From: Chloranthus sessilifolius
Lineage: Eukaryota; Streptophyta; Magnoliopsida; Chloranthales; Chloranthaceae
DNA length: 64,000 nucleotides
Reading direction: 5' to 3'
NCBI GenBank assembly: GCA_021018995.1
Contig: CM037589.1
Location: 10,927,001-10,991,000, forward strand
Part shown: positions 33,200-45,854 of the stretch, one piece after another
Layout of the letters: every line of letters begins with the position of its first letter
Position numbering within the stretch: the first letter of the stretch is position 1
The notes under the pieces: generated by a model
Told to the model about the DNA's origin: nothing
The model's input: only the letters and a program-made list of their open reading frames with translations
Database searches by the model: none
Position numbers and translations under genes: made by a program

Positions 33200-35441
33200 T
33201 TTTCTCCCAATTCTAACTAAATTCGGGTCTTAAAAATATAAAAATTCGGCCTAAAATCGATAGGATCGTTTTTCCCATATTTTCGTAAAATTTGGCCAAA
33301 CTCTTCAATAGACACAGCCTCGGTATTTTAGCTATAAATTTATACTCTGAATTTGGATTGACGTGATTCTTACGACATTAGAAAGAAGAGAACGAGTTTT
33401 ACAACTTTGTGTGAAATAACAATTTCACGAATCTGATGTTTTAAAGGTCAAAATTGAGCTGCAAGTTGGGATATGTTTTGGATGATCCAAGGTTGCATGG
33501 GTTTGACATTATATTTTAAACTCTTGGGCTACTTTATGCTCAACTTATCTTTAGACTTATAAATCACTAAAATTACATAAAATATATTAAATAGCTTTCA
33601 TCGAACAATAATCTATAAGTTTAAGGGGTCAAATATTAACGTTTTTCAACACTTACCGTTCTATTACCTCTTTTAAGCCTTCTATAACCCTTGAATGGAC
33701 GTGTGTGTCCCTTTAAAATTTGAAATAAGTCTGATTGTTATACCAATCGATTATCAATTTTTATGAATATAATCCAATAAAGTATATTTTCAACTCAATC
33801 ATAAAATAAATATAGTTAAATATTTCTTATTTTCTGTTTTACTTTAATGCTTCATATGCTATGTTCTATATTAATTTTTTTCAAAAATATAAAATGCTTA
33901 AGATTTGTGTTATAGTTCATTCTTACATATGCTCATAATTATCATATGATATTCATCATGTAAAAAATTATAATAGGATATACACATATAAGTTAAGAAT
34001 AAGATATGACACATAACATAAGCATTCGTCATGGTGAGATTTCTTTCACGGTCACGTGAAATTTGGAATGTAGGCGTCCATGTACGGATGCAACCCTCTA
34101 TGGTAGTATGGGATGTCACATGAAGTACATCCAGATTACTACGAAACTCATTCCTTGAAAAGCGTGATATGTGAAGCCTATCGTATCGTGACCCATTTTA
34201 ATTAAGTTTAAGAAAAGATGAAATATGAATATGCTCAAATACGAGATGTTAAGAAAGTGGAGATTTAAGCTCACGCAAATATGAAATCGGGGAGAAGACC
34301 TAAGCCCATAACTAAAAAATGATATGATATATAAGACACGCTGTGAAGGCCAACTAAACATGAATTAAGTTCTACACATGTCATACCTTACGAGCCATCG
34401 TAAGGGTCCAAGGTCTGCAACTAAGATGGGTCTTAAGGACATCATAACCTTGTCTCGAACTAAGGGGATATCGTAGTTACTATGCTGACAACCTTATCTG
34501 GTTGGATGGTGGTTTATGTTATGATATAGAGGTTAGGTGATTATCTACACGTGGACCTCGCGTGATAGGCTCGAGCAGCGATCCGGGCACAGATTATTTT
34601 AAAATAAGATAAGCAAGATACGAAGTACGTTGTGTAGGCTATGAGTTATGGATAAGTTTATGAAGTAATAATAAAACTTACGATATGTCACGTATAATAG
34701 GTGGATGAGACAAATAGAACAAGAGACAAGAAAATATAAGCATCATGCACTCTTCATTTTATATAGTATGTTTTTCAGTTTTGATTATGATAGGCTATGA
34801 GTTATGGATAAGTTTATTTCTTTCATTTAAGATGTTGGTTATATTTTTAAAATGCATCGTAATTCAAGCGACTGTACACACGATCACTATGGTAAGTTAT
34901 GGTGGATCGATTGTGCAACCCGCTGAGTTTACGCGACTGAGTAAACTCATCCCCTCTCAAATCTAACAGTTTCAGGTGAAGATTCCATTTATCCTATTTA
35001 TGATGACACGAGAGCTGCTATTCCGGAGGCGGCTTACGTAAATGGAGACGTTGGCTATCACCCAGAAGAGAGCGTAGATCCGATAGATTTCTATAAACCT
35101 TGAGAGTCCTTTTGCTTTAGACTTTATTCTTAAGAGACATATTCTAGTTATTTTGATATTTTTGAGAGTTTACATTTGAGACTATTTTACCCTACATAAA
35201 ACTTGTTTTATTTCATATCTTAGATGCATGGTTAGGATTTACCTTTTTATTATCTTTTACGATTCCCGCTGTTAATTTATGAGTCATTTATCTTTTAATG
35301 TTATCTTAAATACCCCAATTCATATATTAAGTCAACTTATGGATTATGTGTATGCCCGTTTATCGCCTTAACCAGTGTGCGGTATCATAATACGAAATTC
35401 TAAGCCCTCGAGATCAAATAAGGATTTTGGGTCGTGACAGT
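33200..35441 (+). mobile_element. Ty3/gypsy-like LTR, solo or truncated
   Basis: The right end AAGGATTTTGGGTCGTGACA is the type of terminus seen in long plant Ty3/gypsy LTRs, and an inverse terminus of the same kind (TGTGACAACTCGAC) starts at 63251. No primer-binding site follows at 35442, so this is a solo or broken LTR. The left end is not located; 33200 is only where the AAATTCGGGTCTTAAAAAT-type sequence starts. No gag or pol. A short acidic ORF after a splice acceptor lies at 34976-35103. Confidence 0.45.
34976..35103 (+). other. Acidic terminal mini-exon candidate in the LTR
   Basis: Behind a good 3' splice site (AACAGTTTCAG at 34965-34975) an open frame starts with two bases that finish a split codon, then EDSIYPIYDDTRAAIPEAAY and so on to HPEESVDPIDFYKP and a stop: 41 residues, strongly acidic. 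The LTR at the right edge has the same layout and phase (63615-63721). The upstream exon is not identified. Confidence 0.3.
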
Positions 35442-36598
35442 AACTGCTTCAAGAAGCCTATACAACCACCCATCTGGCATTCTTGTTAATGCCATTTCAA
35501 ATATGTGTTAGAAAAAATTTGGATTTTATGAGCATTTTTCCAATCAAACTATTTTATACATGACTCCCACCTGCAAAATACGAAGAAAATCACCTCGCAC
35601 AAAACCAAAAAAAGGCTGATTTGATCTCAATTTGTTGCTTGAGAAATCTCAGCTTCAATTGTCATGCTAAAGTTTATGTACCAATTGGTTACTCATATCT
35701 TGAAAGGAAAAAACTATGGTAAATATGTGAACCTAAATCCAAAACCATTTCATTACTTGTGCATTGGATTTAAAATTACAAAAACTGATCGTCTTAGGCA
35801 AGTAGTCAATTAGATATGGCTAATAAAGTGCTTAGAAATTAATTGATATCCACTTTTTAAAAAAAAATTATTATCAGGAAACTGATATCCACTGTTAACA
35901 GTGAAAAACCACCAACTCTGTTAAACTATGCATACAAGTACAATTGCACTTAAACTGCCACCTCTTTCTTATGATAACCTGAGAAAAACCAATTAAAATA
36001 ATTGGGGCCATGGAACCAGATCTAATGAACTAACTAAGCATGATAATAACTTAAAATCCAACATATCTGAAGAACTAACTAAGCATGATAATAACATCAA
36101 ATCAAACATGGTAGGACAACCTTGCATCACAGTACAAACTCAACTAAAAACTTGTGAAAACAAAAAATGAGTAGAATCCATATTTTAGAACCATATGACA
36201 ACCAAGTCGTGATTAAAAACTTGCATCACAGCCAAGCCGTGACTAGGATCCATATCTCTAAACCGAACTCCCAAACAAATATTAATAATGACTCTGCTTT
36301 GAGATAGATAGATGGATGATGTCAGAGCTACCAAAACTCCTAGCAGGTTGGCAAACCATTAAGAGGAGAACCTACCATCTTATATTCGTCACCATGGAAC
36401 CAATGATAAAATACTGATAGAAAGAATATGCATTTTATGAGCATTTTTTAGTCCAACTATTTTATATATGACTCCCACCTGCAAAATACAAAGAATATCA
36501 TCTCGCACAAAACCAAAAAAAGGTTGATTTGGTTTCAATGCGTGCGTGGCTTGAGAAATCTTAGCTTCAATTGCCATGCTAAAGACTACAGTTGGTTA

Positions 36599-36600
<2 letters not shown>
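35442..36600. repeat. Imperfect direct duplication
   Basis: 35505-35690 and 36405-36590 are alike (TTTTATGAGCATTTTT, ATGACTCCCACCTGCAAAATA, CTCGCACAAAACCAAAAAAAGG, GAGAAATCT-AGCTTCAATTG-CATGCTAAAG), about 900 bp apart. Between them, AACTAACTAAGCATGATAATAAC occurs twice (about 36029 and 36073). No gene. Confidence 0.65.

Positions 36601-36670
<70 letters not shown>
36601..36670. repeat. (TA)n(GA)n compound microsatellite
   Basis: About 20 TA units followed by about 12 GA units. It marks the boundary between the AT-rich duplicated sequence and a GC-richer segment that leads to the ORF at 37103. Confidence 0.9.
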
Positions 36671-36674
<4 letters not shown>

Positions 36675-37038
36675 GGGTAATGATCTTGTCACTCCAGAGA
36701 CGGCACCACTCGAGCCGTGACCCGTGCATGTCGCGGTGAAAGTCTGTATCGTTGATTTACAGTCTCGATATTAAGGGCGATGTGACAGGGGCAGGTCTAG
36801 AAGCGACGACTTGATAAGAGCAAGGCCAGTACCATTGTCTAGTCACATCATGTTAGATGGAGATGATTATCCGCGGGGCTCAAAATGTATACTACTGGCA
36901 TTGGTGTATCTAGCTCAACACCATATTGTCCCATCATGTATGCTAAAATTTAAATCAGGACAAATTGCACAATGAGTCTCGGCAATACACGTGATTATTA
37001 TAATGTAAAGAATTGGGAGGGACTTCAACACGTTATGC

Positions 37039-37046
37039 TATAAATA
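37039..37046 (+). promoter_or_regulatory. TATA box of the orphan ORF
   Basis: CTATAAATAGAGG is a canonical plant TATA context. It lies 57 bp before the ATG at 37103, which leaves room for a leader of about 25-30 nt. Confidence 0.5.
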
Positions 37047-37102
37047 GAGGGACTACATCTCTCGCAAATACCACTGAGGCATAAATACTTGGCATAAAAC
37101 TA

Positions 37103-37537
37103 ATGTCTTTTGAGAATAGCTCCGACTCTATCCCATCCCCTTGTATGGATTTTGATTTGCCCCCGCGTGAAAACCCCAAAAATCCAAGACCTTATCGACC
37201 ACCACTAGGACATAGTCGATCGTCATACAGCCACTATAAGAGTAGCTGTGCTTACATTACTCGCCAGCTTCAAGCGGAGTTCCCACCAAAGGCCTCCGAT
37301 GAAAATTACTCAATTGTCCCGATGGACGTAGACCCTCTAGTTGATGTAGTTGTAGCTGCAGCTACAGATGCAAGCGAGAGAGAGGAGCCTCCAAGTCAGC
37401 ATTTAGCTCTTCCGGTGCCACCCGGCATGACGAAAGTTGTGTCAATCGTCATTTTTTCCTCCACCGAAGAGGTTGACGGTGAAGATTCAAATGATGTGAT
37501 CGAAATCAATACTTTAGTTGGGAGTGATGACATTTGA
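37103..37537 (+). CDS. Orphan protein, 144 residues
   Basis: I do not recognise this protein. The frame is open from ATG at 37103 to TGA at 37537 with mixed, non-repetitive composition. The N-terminal third is Ser/Pro/Arg-rich (PRENPKNPRPYRPPLGHSRS). The middle carries YSIVPMDVDPLVDVVVAAA, and the C-terminus is acidic (STEEVDGEDSNDVIEINTLV). No signal peptide or membrane segment is evident. The 430 bp upstream are less AT-rich than the surroundings and contain a TATA box at a suitable distance, which makes it more credible than other ORFs of its size here. It could be a lineage-specific gene, a 5' exon of something larger, or part of an unidentified mobile element. No splice donor was singled out. 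Confidence 0.4.
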   Translation: MSFENSSDSIPSPCMDFDLPPRENPKNPRPYRPPLGHSRSSYSHYKSSCAYITRQLQAEFPPKASDENYSIVPMDVDPLVDVVVAAATDASEREEPPSQHLALPVPPGMTKVVSIVIFSSTEEVDGEDSNDVIEINTLVGSDDI

Positions 37538-39182
37538 AAGAGGTGTTGGGCCTGGTTTCATTTAGTCGGAATATCTATTTACTATGTTTCGTTTGAAATA
37601 GTCACCTATGCCTAGTTTGCGAAGAAGATGTAATAGGATGTAGAAAATTTCACTTTCAAGAAAAAGTACTAGTCACTTACTCCTAGTATTAGATTACAAA
37701 CCACTAAGAGTTGTAGCTATCTTTAGGATAACTTAATTTTCAACGCATATTTACCAAGAGAGTCGTGACCAATTCGAACATTGTCGGCACTTGCTTCACG
37801 AATTGATATTAAGGTAATAGACTAGTCAAATTTTACACAGCTCTAAGCATGATTATTTTCAAATTGGAAGTTCAAGTAAGGCAGAGATAATACCTTGCCT
37901 ACACTTCTACTTGCATCGTTATTTCATATTCAACACTGGCAAACCCACCTCCCACTCCACTGTGATTATTACGAGAATGCATGATTCATTCACCGACTAT
38001 TATGTATCAATGATCTGAACCTGTAGGAGTTATTATTAGTAACAAAACCTGTAGAAAATGAGAAGTGGCAATGTCTCAATTATGGAACAGTAAAAAAAAA
38101 TACTATAGTCTGGCTATATATATGATGTAATCATAGGTCATGAAATAAAAATATAGCACAAATAATCAATCAGACCTTCTCTAAACTATCCTCTTTGAAA
38201 AACAACAATTACTATGCGCACATGCTGAAGAGATAGTATTCCAAAGGGAGTTAGCATATTGTAGGGGAAATCCAAAGAGAGTCACAAATTTCTCCGAATT
38301 TCACCGAAATAGTGGTCCACCAAAACCTCTAACGAAGTTTCGCCTATTTTGGTGAGTCGCCAAAATTTTCCATATCTTTCTAAAATATAGTACATTTGTG
38401 GTGCATGTGGATTGTGGATTATATAGTGCACCTATTTGATTGCTTAGAAGTACCTTTCAACTTTAAATATGTTAATATATGCTTTTATTGTAATATATAT
38501 ATATATATTAATCGGCAAAAATTTCCTAAAGCTTCCCTGAATTCTTCCGAATTGAACCAAAACGACCTCTTGCAGAAATATTATCAAAACCGAACATTAT
38601 AACTATAGGCATAAGTGACTTACCCATTTTAGTTCACAACATGCATTTATAAGGACTTTAATTATACTAGAATAGGGATGTATGACTTATCACTGATGCA
38701 TCTAGAAGCATTTGTGTTTGTGAGTTTATAGAAGCTATTTTAATATCCTAAGCATTTTCATGATTGGGCTATTTAATGAATGATATTCACAAAATTTTTG
38801 GAAATTACCATATTCTAAGACCCTTATAATTTTTGTCAGCAGCCAGTGTACTGGAATTGTTTCAAGTAAAATTTTCGTCCTGTCAATAGTTTTTTGCTTC
38901 TGATATTGGAAATGAAAAGTTAATACAGTTGACCCTTCACATTCACGGTAATTAGCGTATCACAAACTAGAAAACATAATTTATCAGAAATAACCAGTAA
39001 ATGGAAGCATAGTCCTTCTAACCCATAATTATACATCTAGAACTATTCTAAACAAGGTCACTAAACTTATACAGCAATTCATTATACATACTACCAATAA
39101 CCAAAGCGCCAACCAGTCTCGCTTGAGTTCAATACAAATATGTATATCCTGGAGAATACATGCACAACGAAACATCCATAGC
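37538..39182. other. Intergenic, no gene seen
   Basis: Sequence after the orphan ORF. 37555-37720 could be its 3' untranslated region. A short (AT)n lies near 38494. No other ORF or repeat structure is supported. Confidence 0.5.
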
Positions 39183-39352
39183 TGTAGCAGTCCTAGATAG
39201 TAACAACTAAGTACAAAGACCTGCAGCAGTCCTAGATAACAATAACTAAATACAAAGACCTGCAGTAGTCCTAGATAGCAACAACTACATACAAAGACCT
39301 ACAGCAGTCCTAGATAGCAACAACTAAGTACAAAGACCTGCAGCAGTGCTAT
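39183..39352. repeat. 39-bp minisatellite, four copies
   Basis: The unit TG-AGCAGTCCTAGATAGCAA + CAACTAAGTACAAAGACC occurs four times in tandem from 39183, with a partial fifth up to 39352. Differences between units are single substitutions. Confidence 0.85.
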
Positions 39353-41780
39353 TTCTTACACTGGTATGTTAGTAACATATTTGTGTAACTATCCACCCAT
39401 GAAAATTTGGGATGCCATCAATTGAATTGAAAAGGGTAATCCTAGGAAACCATATATATTTTTCAAATTAATAGAACCTTGTCATTTTTGTTGATCTTCT
39501 GAGATGCCAGTTTGAACTTTCTTTACAAGTATGGAATCCATTCCTTGTAAAATGGTATCTACTTTAAATATGGCTAAGAGTTCCTAAGTCTTCGAATCTT
39601 TTCCACCATAATTGCATCTTACAAGTTTATAAGCCTTTTAGTTCCATGAGTGTAATCAATTAAAGTGGTTCCATATCCACTCTTGACAATTCTATTTTCC
39701 AAGGAGGTTATGTGAGGCTTATGCAAACAGCTTACATGAACAAAAATAGAATTAAAAATGAAAAGAAACTAATTACAAAAGAAAGTAAAAGAAATGAATC
39801 GTAATCAAACTTCAGATTGTGCCTCTGAAGCCAACTCTGATAGAGGCCTTTCAATGTTGAAGCTTTTTTAAATACAATAGAATAGGAAAAATTACTACAA
39901 CTTCTCTCTCTTTGACTAACCCTGGATCCATGAAGAGATATGGAGATTCTAGGAAATCCTAAGGATTCTTCTCCCTACTAGAAGAGGAGTTTTTTTTGTT
40001 GTACAGTTTCTTCTCTAAAAACCTCTATTTATAAATTTTCCAATGGTTGGGGGTAGACTAGTTGCCTAAACAATTTACATGGGTATTTGGGTTGGATAGG
40101 GTGTGAAATAGGGATCTTGGTGAATCTAGACCAGTGAAATGTGGATAAGGGATGCCTTATCCGATTGTGATTAACTTTTAAAATTTAAGATGCTAGGGTT
40201 TTGATTTCTCTAATGCTGAGTGCCAATCTTTTTAATTATGTGGATAAAATTTATGCCGCACCTGTAATGTTTTTTGTGTGGCCATCTTTAATTGACAGTT
40301 TGACTTTTAAAGTGTATAACGGAGGTAGCACGCAAACCTAGACTAGGTCAACAAAATCGTATGTATACAATTATTAACTTAATGGAACTACACGTGACCA
40401 TTCTTGGATTTGATATATCTAAAAAATTAAAAATGTCGAAACAATAGTACAATTAAAATGACACAAGTAACTCTATAAAACTCAATGAAGTTGAAAAAAT
40501 TACTACACAAATCGATAACGAAAATTTCAGAATTCAAGCCATGGGTGCTGGACTAAGAAATTTATGCGAAAGACAAATGAAAGTAGCATCTTATTTATGA
40601 CATTTACTTTAGTAATTATGTGGAGATTTAAATGAATGCAGGAAACAGAAAGCAAGAAATGTCATTATTCGTGACAACATCAGTTTCCTACTAACCTTAT
40701 TTCATACTTCAGATTTCCTACTTCTGACTATGAAGTTCATACTAAGAATAATATGAGAAAGTTGTGTATTCTCTTTTTAGTTTCATTTCCAAATTCCATT
40801 TATATGTGGCCCATAAGCTTATCAGATGTAGATAATACTTGTGGGGCCCATTTGAGATACATGGATGTCTTGGAGTAGTGGACTGTTTCATTGTTTCGCT
40901 TTAATGTTTAAGTCAAGAGTAGAGGAGTCTTTTACTTAAATTTAATGTTGTCTTTGGTTGAATTCTAGATTATGAAGGACTCTTTAAGTGGATGCCTTTT
41001 GTTAAGAGTTTTAGATCAGGAGTAACTCCTAAATGGATATGGATATCTTTTGCAAGTGAATGTCTTTTGCAAAGAGTTCTATATCCGATGAATCCCATTA
41101 TTTGGTCCTTAGCATTAGAATTTTCCCTATGTTACCCAATCTTTGCAAGGATGCTCAGATTGTTTAGTTGTATACACTACAATTTTAAGTTTCCAGCCAA
41201 ATTGAAAAGAACTTAATGTGGTTTTTGACAGCTCTATAGAGTTTTATTAGGTTTAGAAAACTAAGTTATAGCTTCAAGTTGGCATAAGTCTCAATGCAGT
41301 GGAATCAGCTTGGTTGGTATTTGAATATTTTTTATTACTTGATCTTGTTTTTAAACCTTGTTGGCTAATATGAACACACTGCACAACGTTGCAATTATTG
41401 ATTGTGCTCATGGTAATAATCTCTCAGAGCAGGCATATGCCATCAACTGCAAATTTAAATACACCTACAGTTCCTAATAAAATTGAGAAAAATAGTTAAT
41501 CATTAACTCCCACATACTAGTTCCAACTTTGTTAAATTTGAAAAGAAAAATGGAAGAATCGCGCTGGGAGGTGATTTATTATCCCTTATTATTTTTCCTA
41601 TAAAAAATTCCTCTTCATCATATTCATTGATGATATTTAACAGTTGTTGCCCAAATTTAATCCCAATTTTTATAGTCATGATTGTGCAAATTTATTGATT
41701 TGAAGTTGGATCTTTGTACTATCTTAAGGATTGAATAAAAAAAACAGAACTCTTAAAAAATTAACAGCTAGAAAGAAATT
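39353..41780. other. Intergenic, no gene seen
   Basis: AT-rich, stops in all frames. A TCTTTTGCAAGTGAATGTC-like word is repeated near 41050, weakly. No transposon ends recognised. The 74-codon ORF at 40992 has no recognisable content. Confidence 0.5.
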
Positions 41781-41789
41781 TTGGTGGAG

Positions 41790-42035
41790 CAAAAAAAACC
41801 CTAGAAAAATCAAGCAGAAACCCTAGAAAAAATTGAGCTAAATTTTTTTTTTCAATCTTTTAAACAATTCACGGCTGAGATTCTTACAACGTGAAATTGA
41901 GTACAAACCCTACAAAAAGGACGAATATTTTGGTCGATTCACAGCTGAGATTCTTAGCTAGAAATATATTTGGGTCAAGCTAAAAAAATCCTACAAAAAT
42001 CGAGCACAAACCCTAGAAAAATTGAGCTAAAAAAT
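41790..42035. repeat. Tandem duplication of about 170 bp
   Basis: AACCCTAGAAAAATTGAGCTAAA, TTCACAGCTGAGATTCTTA and AAAAATC-AGCACAAACCCTAG recur in order. An old tandem duplication at the left edge of a repeat-rich zone. Confidence 0.6.
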
Positions 42036-42109
42036 AAATTCTAATCTTTTCACTCAAAGAAAACAATCTGATCTTCATTTCAATTAATAAATCTGGGTTT
42101 CTCAGATGA

Positions 42110-44065
42110 TATGAATAAATAAATTTAAATTAATAAAGGGGGAAAAAGACAACCTATTGAAGAAGACGACCCAACGAACATAGCGATCAAGAAACCCGCG
42201 AACTAGCTGAGAAGGAAGATGGTGAACTTTGTTTTGGGAAATAAACCAACTCAACAGCTCCGACTACCAAAAGAACATCTTCGACAAACAGTGGAGAATT
42301 CTCTTTTTGCGAAATGCAGAGATCCCAGCTCCGACGACCAAACGAACGGCGGTGAATGCTACTTCTTGCCAGATGCCGAGGTCGTAGATCCGGTGATCCA
42401 ACGAACGGTGTTGATAAACTGCCGGCCAAAAAAGAAGGAAGTGGGAAGGGGAACGAAGGAAGAGGGATTTCGGTAGCTTGTCATAGATCCGGTGACCCAA
42501 CGAACGACGAGATGCCGAGGTCGTAGATCCGGCAAACCAACAAACGACGTTGATAAACAGCCGGCAAAAAAAAGGAGGAAGTGGGAAGGGGAACGAAGGA
42601 AGAGGGATTTCGGTAGCTTGATTTTTTTCATTTTTTTGCAGGGGCTAAAAAGGTAATTTGACCTTTTGGAGATATATGGATACGCCTCTAAACCGCCCGT
42701 ATTGAGGCTGTATGGGCGTCTTTCACTAAAAAAAAAATTCACTTAAATGGTGATATAAATAGTTTTGGGGCGTTATCTGACACTTTTCTCAATAATTTAT
42801 CTGGGCGTGTTTTCGTTTAAGATTGCATTTACTCGCGATCACGTAAAGGCACAAATATCCGGTACTTTTTTCAAAAAGGAATCTGGACATCAATGCAATA
42901 TAAAATAAAATTACAATCCAATCACTAAATTTGATTCAACATATTACAGACATCTATAAACTAAAACCTAGGGTTCATGTACATTGTCTATTGGCATTGA
43001 TCTATTGGCTTTAATTTAGAGTCTGGACATTAAAAAAAGTAAAAAACAAACAAAAAAGAAAATCATGTTTTGGGCTGAGCACCAATTCTGCAAAATCCTA
43101 AAAAGGGATTCGTACAAATCTAAGGTTCCTGATATTTATATTTTAAAAAAAAAATTGTTAAACAACGCATGGATTTAGCATATTACAATGATCAAAACGA
43201 AAAGATACGGTTTTGCTGGCTTTAACTTAAAGCCTAGACATCAAAAAGGAGGAAAATAATCATACTCTAGCACCAATCTGCAAAAATCCTAAAAAAGGAT
43301 ATTTTTTTTTTCCATTGAAATAAAATCACTGAACAATATATGGATTTAACATATTACGATAATCTAAACGGCTTTAATTCAAAGCCTGTACATTAAAAAG
43401 GGGGGGAAATTGTAATCTGGGGCTAGGCAACGATTCTGCAAAATCCTAAAAAAGGATTCGTAGAAATCCAGAGTTCGTATCAATATAACTATATTAGAAA
43501 AAAGTAAAATAGTTAAATAATGCATGCATGTAGCTCCGATTCATTTGGCGCTATAATTTGAGGATCTTTCATCTTTTTTTTGTGTGCTCAATTAAAATCG
43601 AAAAATTAAAAACAGATCTACTATGTTCTAAAGCTCAAATGGGCAACGATTCAACAAATCAACAAAGTAAAAAACTAGGGTTTCGAACATACCTTTTGGA
43701 GATTTGTGTTGAGATTCTTTTCTTTCTTCTCCTCCTCCGAGCTTTTTCGTGATCTGATCATTTGGTGCGAAGAAGAGTAAAAATAAGACGTCGTGGTGTG
43801 TCCCTTCTTTAGAATCCTCGATTCAATTCTTTCTATTTGAGGGGCTAGAAACGAAGGAAGATGGAAGAGGGTAGCACATTTGGGTTATTTGGTACTTTCT
43901 ATTGGAGGGGCTAGAAGGTAATTTCGGATATTCATAAAGTGGCTAAACGTGTCAATGCCGCCCGTATTGTGGCTGCACGGGCGTTGTTCACTAATAAAGA
44001 AAAAAATTCACCGCAATGGTGATAAAAAAAGTAATGGGGCGTTATATGATACTTTTCTCATAAAA
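42110..44065. repeat. GC-richer direct-repeat zone of unknown origin
   Basis: 42372-42480 and 42511-42620 are a near-identical tandem pair of about 110 bp (GATGCCGAGGTCGTAGATCC ... GATTTCGGTAGCTTG). The motif CCAACGAACG recurs about six times between 42170 and 42545. A longer direct repeat pairs 42635-42790 with 43905-44065 (GGGGCTA-AAGGTAATTT, CCGCCCGTATTG-GGCTG, GGGGCGTTAT-TGA). Between them a third unit is repeated about three times (ACATATTACG-T-ATCTAAACGG, AAAATCCTAAAAAAGGATTCG). Several short ORFs overlap in opposite frames and follow the repeats, so none is called. The element type is unknown. Confidence 0.6.
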
Positions 44066-44973
44066 AAATGAGCTAGAAGAGATTCGATTGACTTTATAAT
44101 ATTATATATTTAAGGAGGGTGCAAATTGTGCACTACTATGTAGCCCTATAAACTACACACGAGTCATTTGTCATTTGGGCATCATATAGCACCTATCACG
44201 AGAATTGGGTGCTACGACAACTTGGGCATGATCGATCAGATATCCTATGAAAAAAAATAATAATAATAAATTAAAAACCATCTTCTACAGTTATATTATA
44301 TGTGGTCAAAAGTTAAAAAAATTATTGAATAAAGTCTATTGGAAGTCACCTTATTTTTATTTTTTACCACTAATTTGAGGGCAAAAGTGTTCTAAAATCT
44401 TTTTTTTTTTCTTTTGGTGATCTTGTGCGATGTGGGAGGTGATTTGTAGCTGGGGGCGGCTACATTTTAATACATCGGCCTATTTCATAAATCGATAATA
44501 TTAAAAATTTTAAAATAATATTTAATTTAAATTTTATGTGATACAAACTTTTATGAATTACTAAAGTATCTCGGGGGAGTTACTAGAAAAAACTCGTAAA
44601 ACCAAATTTTCCATCGACTTTATCCGAAACTCAACTGGGTCGAGCGTCTCCAGACAGTTTTAAGTGACTAATGACAAATATTTAAATAAAGAATACATAA
44701 GAACCTTCCCGTAAAAAAAATAAAAAAAATCAAAAATAAAAACATTTTTCCATTTTCAATTAGGATTGACAAGTGACAAGGTACGACCGGATGAATTTGA
44801 AAGTCAGACGGCCGTTCACACGGTTGATCTTTTAGTCACACGGTAATGCGTAAACGGAAGGAACTCGATTCAAATCAACGCAGGAAATTATCATGCGAAA
44901 TCAGCAAATGATTTGAAATGTGGTATTCCTTAATTTACTTTTCCACTGCAACTGGGCCAGCAGGTTAGTATCA
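44066..44973. other. Intergenic, no gene seen
   Basis: AT-rich. No ORF or repeat ends recognised. Confidence 0.5.
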
Positions 44974-45207
44974 GATGGATCAAAATATCGTCTGATACCG
45001 ATACATATCGGACAATACGTATCGATATTGGACTAGGACGATAGAGTACATTCGATGTACCGTATCGTCCAATTTATATGGGAAAGCGAGGACAATACAT
45101 TCAATGTATCGTCCGATAAATTACTATTCCGATACGTATCGTCTGATACGTATCTCGGTTTGAAGCTCGGACGATACGTATCGGAAAACCGGTATTTTGA
45201 CCCATGC
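44974..45207. mobile_element. Foldback element, CGATACGTATCG type
   Basis: The ends ATGGATCAAAATATCG and GGTATTTTGACCCATGC are inverse to each other and match the ends of the CCGAAATTTCGG elements. The interior is almost only CGATACGTATCG, GATACGTATCGTC, ACATTCGATGTA and CCGATACATATCGG words. The two overlapping ORFs (+ and -) are products of the palindromes. Confidence 0.65.
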
Positions 45208-45854
45208 TTATCACCTGCATCAGAGAAATTGAAAACATTGTGTACCTTTATTTGTGCCAACCAACTCTAAAGGCACTCACCTTGCCTCACGATAGCGAGA
45301 GCAAGCGTAGGCAATATTTTCTATTGGTGGGGTTAGCAATGATCAATAAATATTAATAAATCTTCTATTGATCTATTACCCTCGATTAGAGGGCTTGTAC
45401 ACCATTGAATTTAGGAGCTTATACAGAAAATAAGACTGTATAAAAAGCATATACAGTCAAATTTTAAGTGGGCGCTGTAGGCCCCCCATCCTCTTCTGTG
45501 CGGCTCCGCCCATGAGAGGGAGGGCAATTGGTGCACACGAAGCAACCTAAAAGGATGTCTTTTTTATCGCTAAATTATATTTTTAGTTAAAGAAACAAAA
45601 ACAAAGTAATCAAAGATGCTTAAAAGGAACAAAAATAAACGCAAAAGCGAGAAACCACAGACGAACAGATGCCCTAAGAAGATTTTGAATAGGATAATCC
45701 GCATGCTTGAGCACGTGCCATTGACACATAAGATGGAAGACTCCCTTTGAAAATTTGGTGGGTTGAAGATTGCATAAAAAATAAATTAGTCTAATGTGTG
45801 TTTCCATGCAGTCAAACACAAAGGCTGGGTCAAAGTTATTTTGGTGATTCACAT
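45208..45854. other. Intergenic, no gene seen
   Basis: No supported gene. The 80-codon minus-strand ORF at 45610 has no recognisable motif. Confidence 0.45.

Noticed and set aside
36675-37720. Possible endogenous pararetrovirus fragment around the orphan ORF
   Set aside because: The TATA box and compact leader raised the idea, but no reverse transcriptase, movement or coat-protein motif and no primer-binding site is present, so there is no support.
42187-42742. Overlapping ORFs of 78-127 codons on both strands
   Set aside because: They follow the 110-bp tandem duplication and repeated CCAACGAACG words. The frames are not kept between the two repeat units.
45033-45270. Two overlapping ORFs of 71-75 codons on opposite strands
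   Set aside because: Both run through CGATACGTATCG palindromes of a foldback element. An open frame on one strand forces one on the other.
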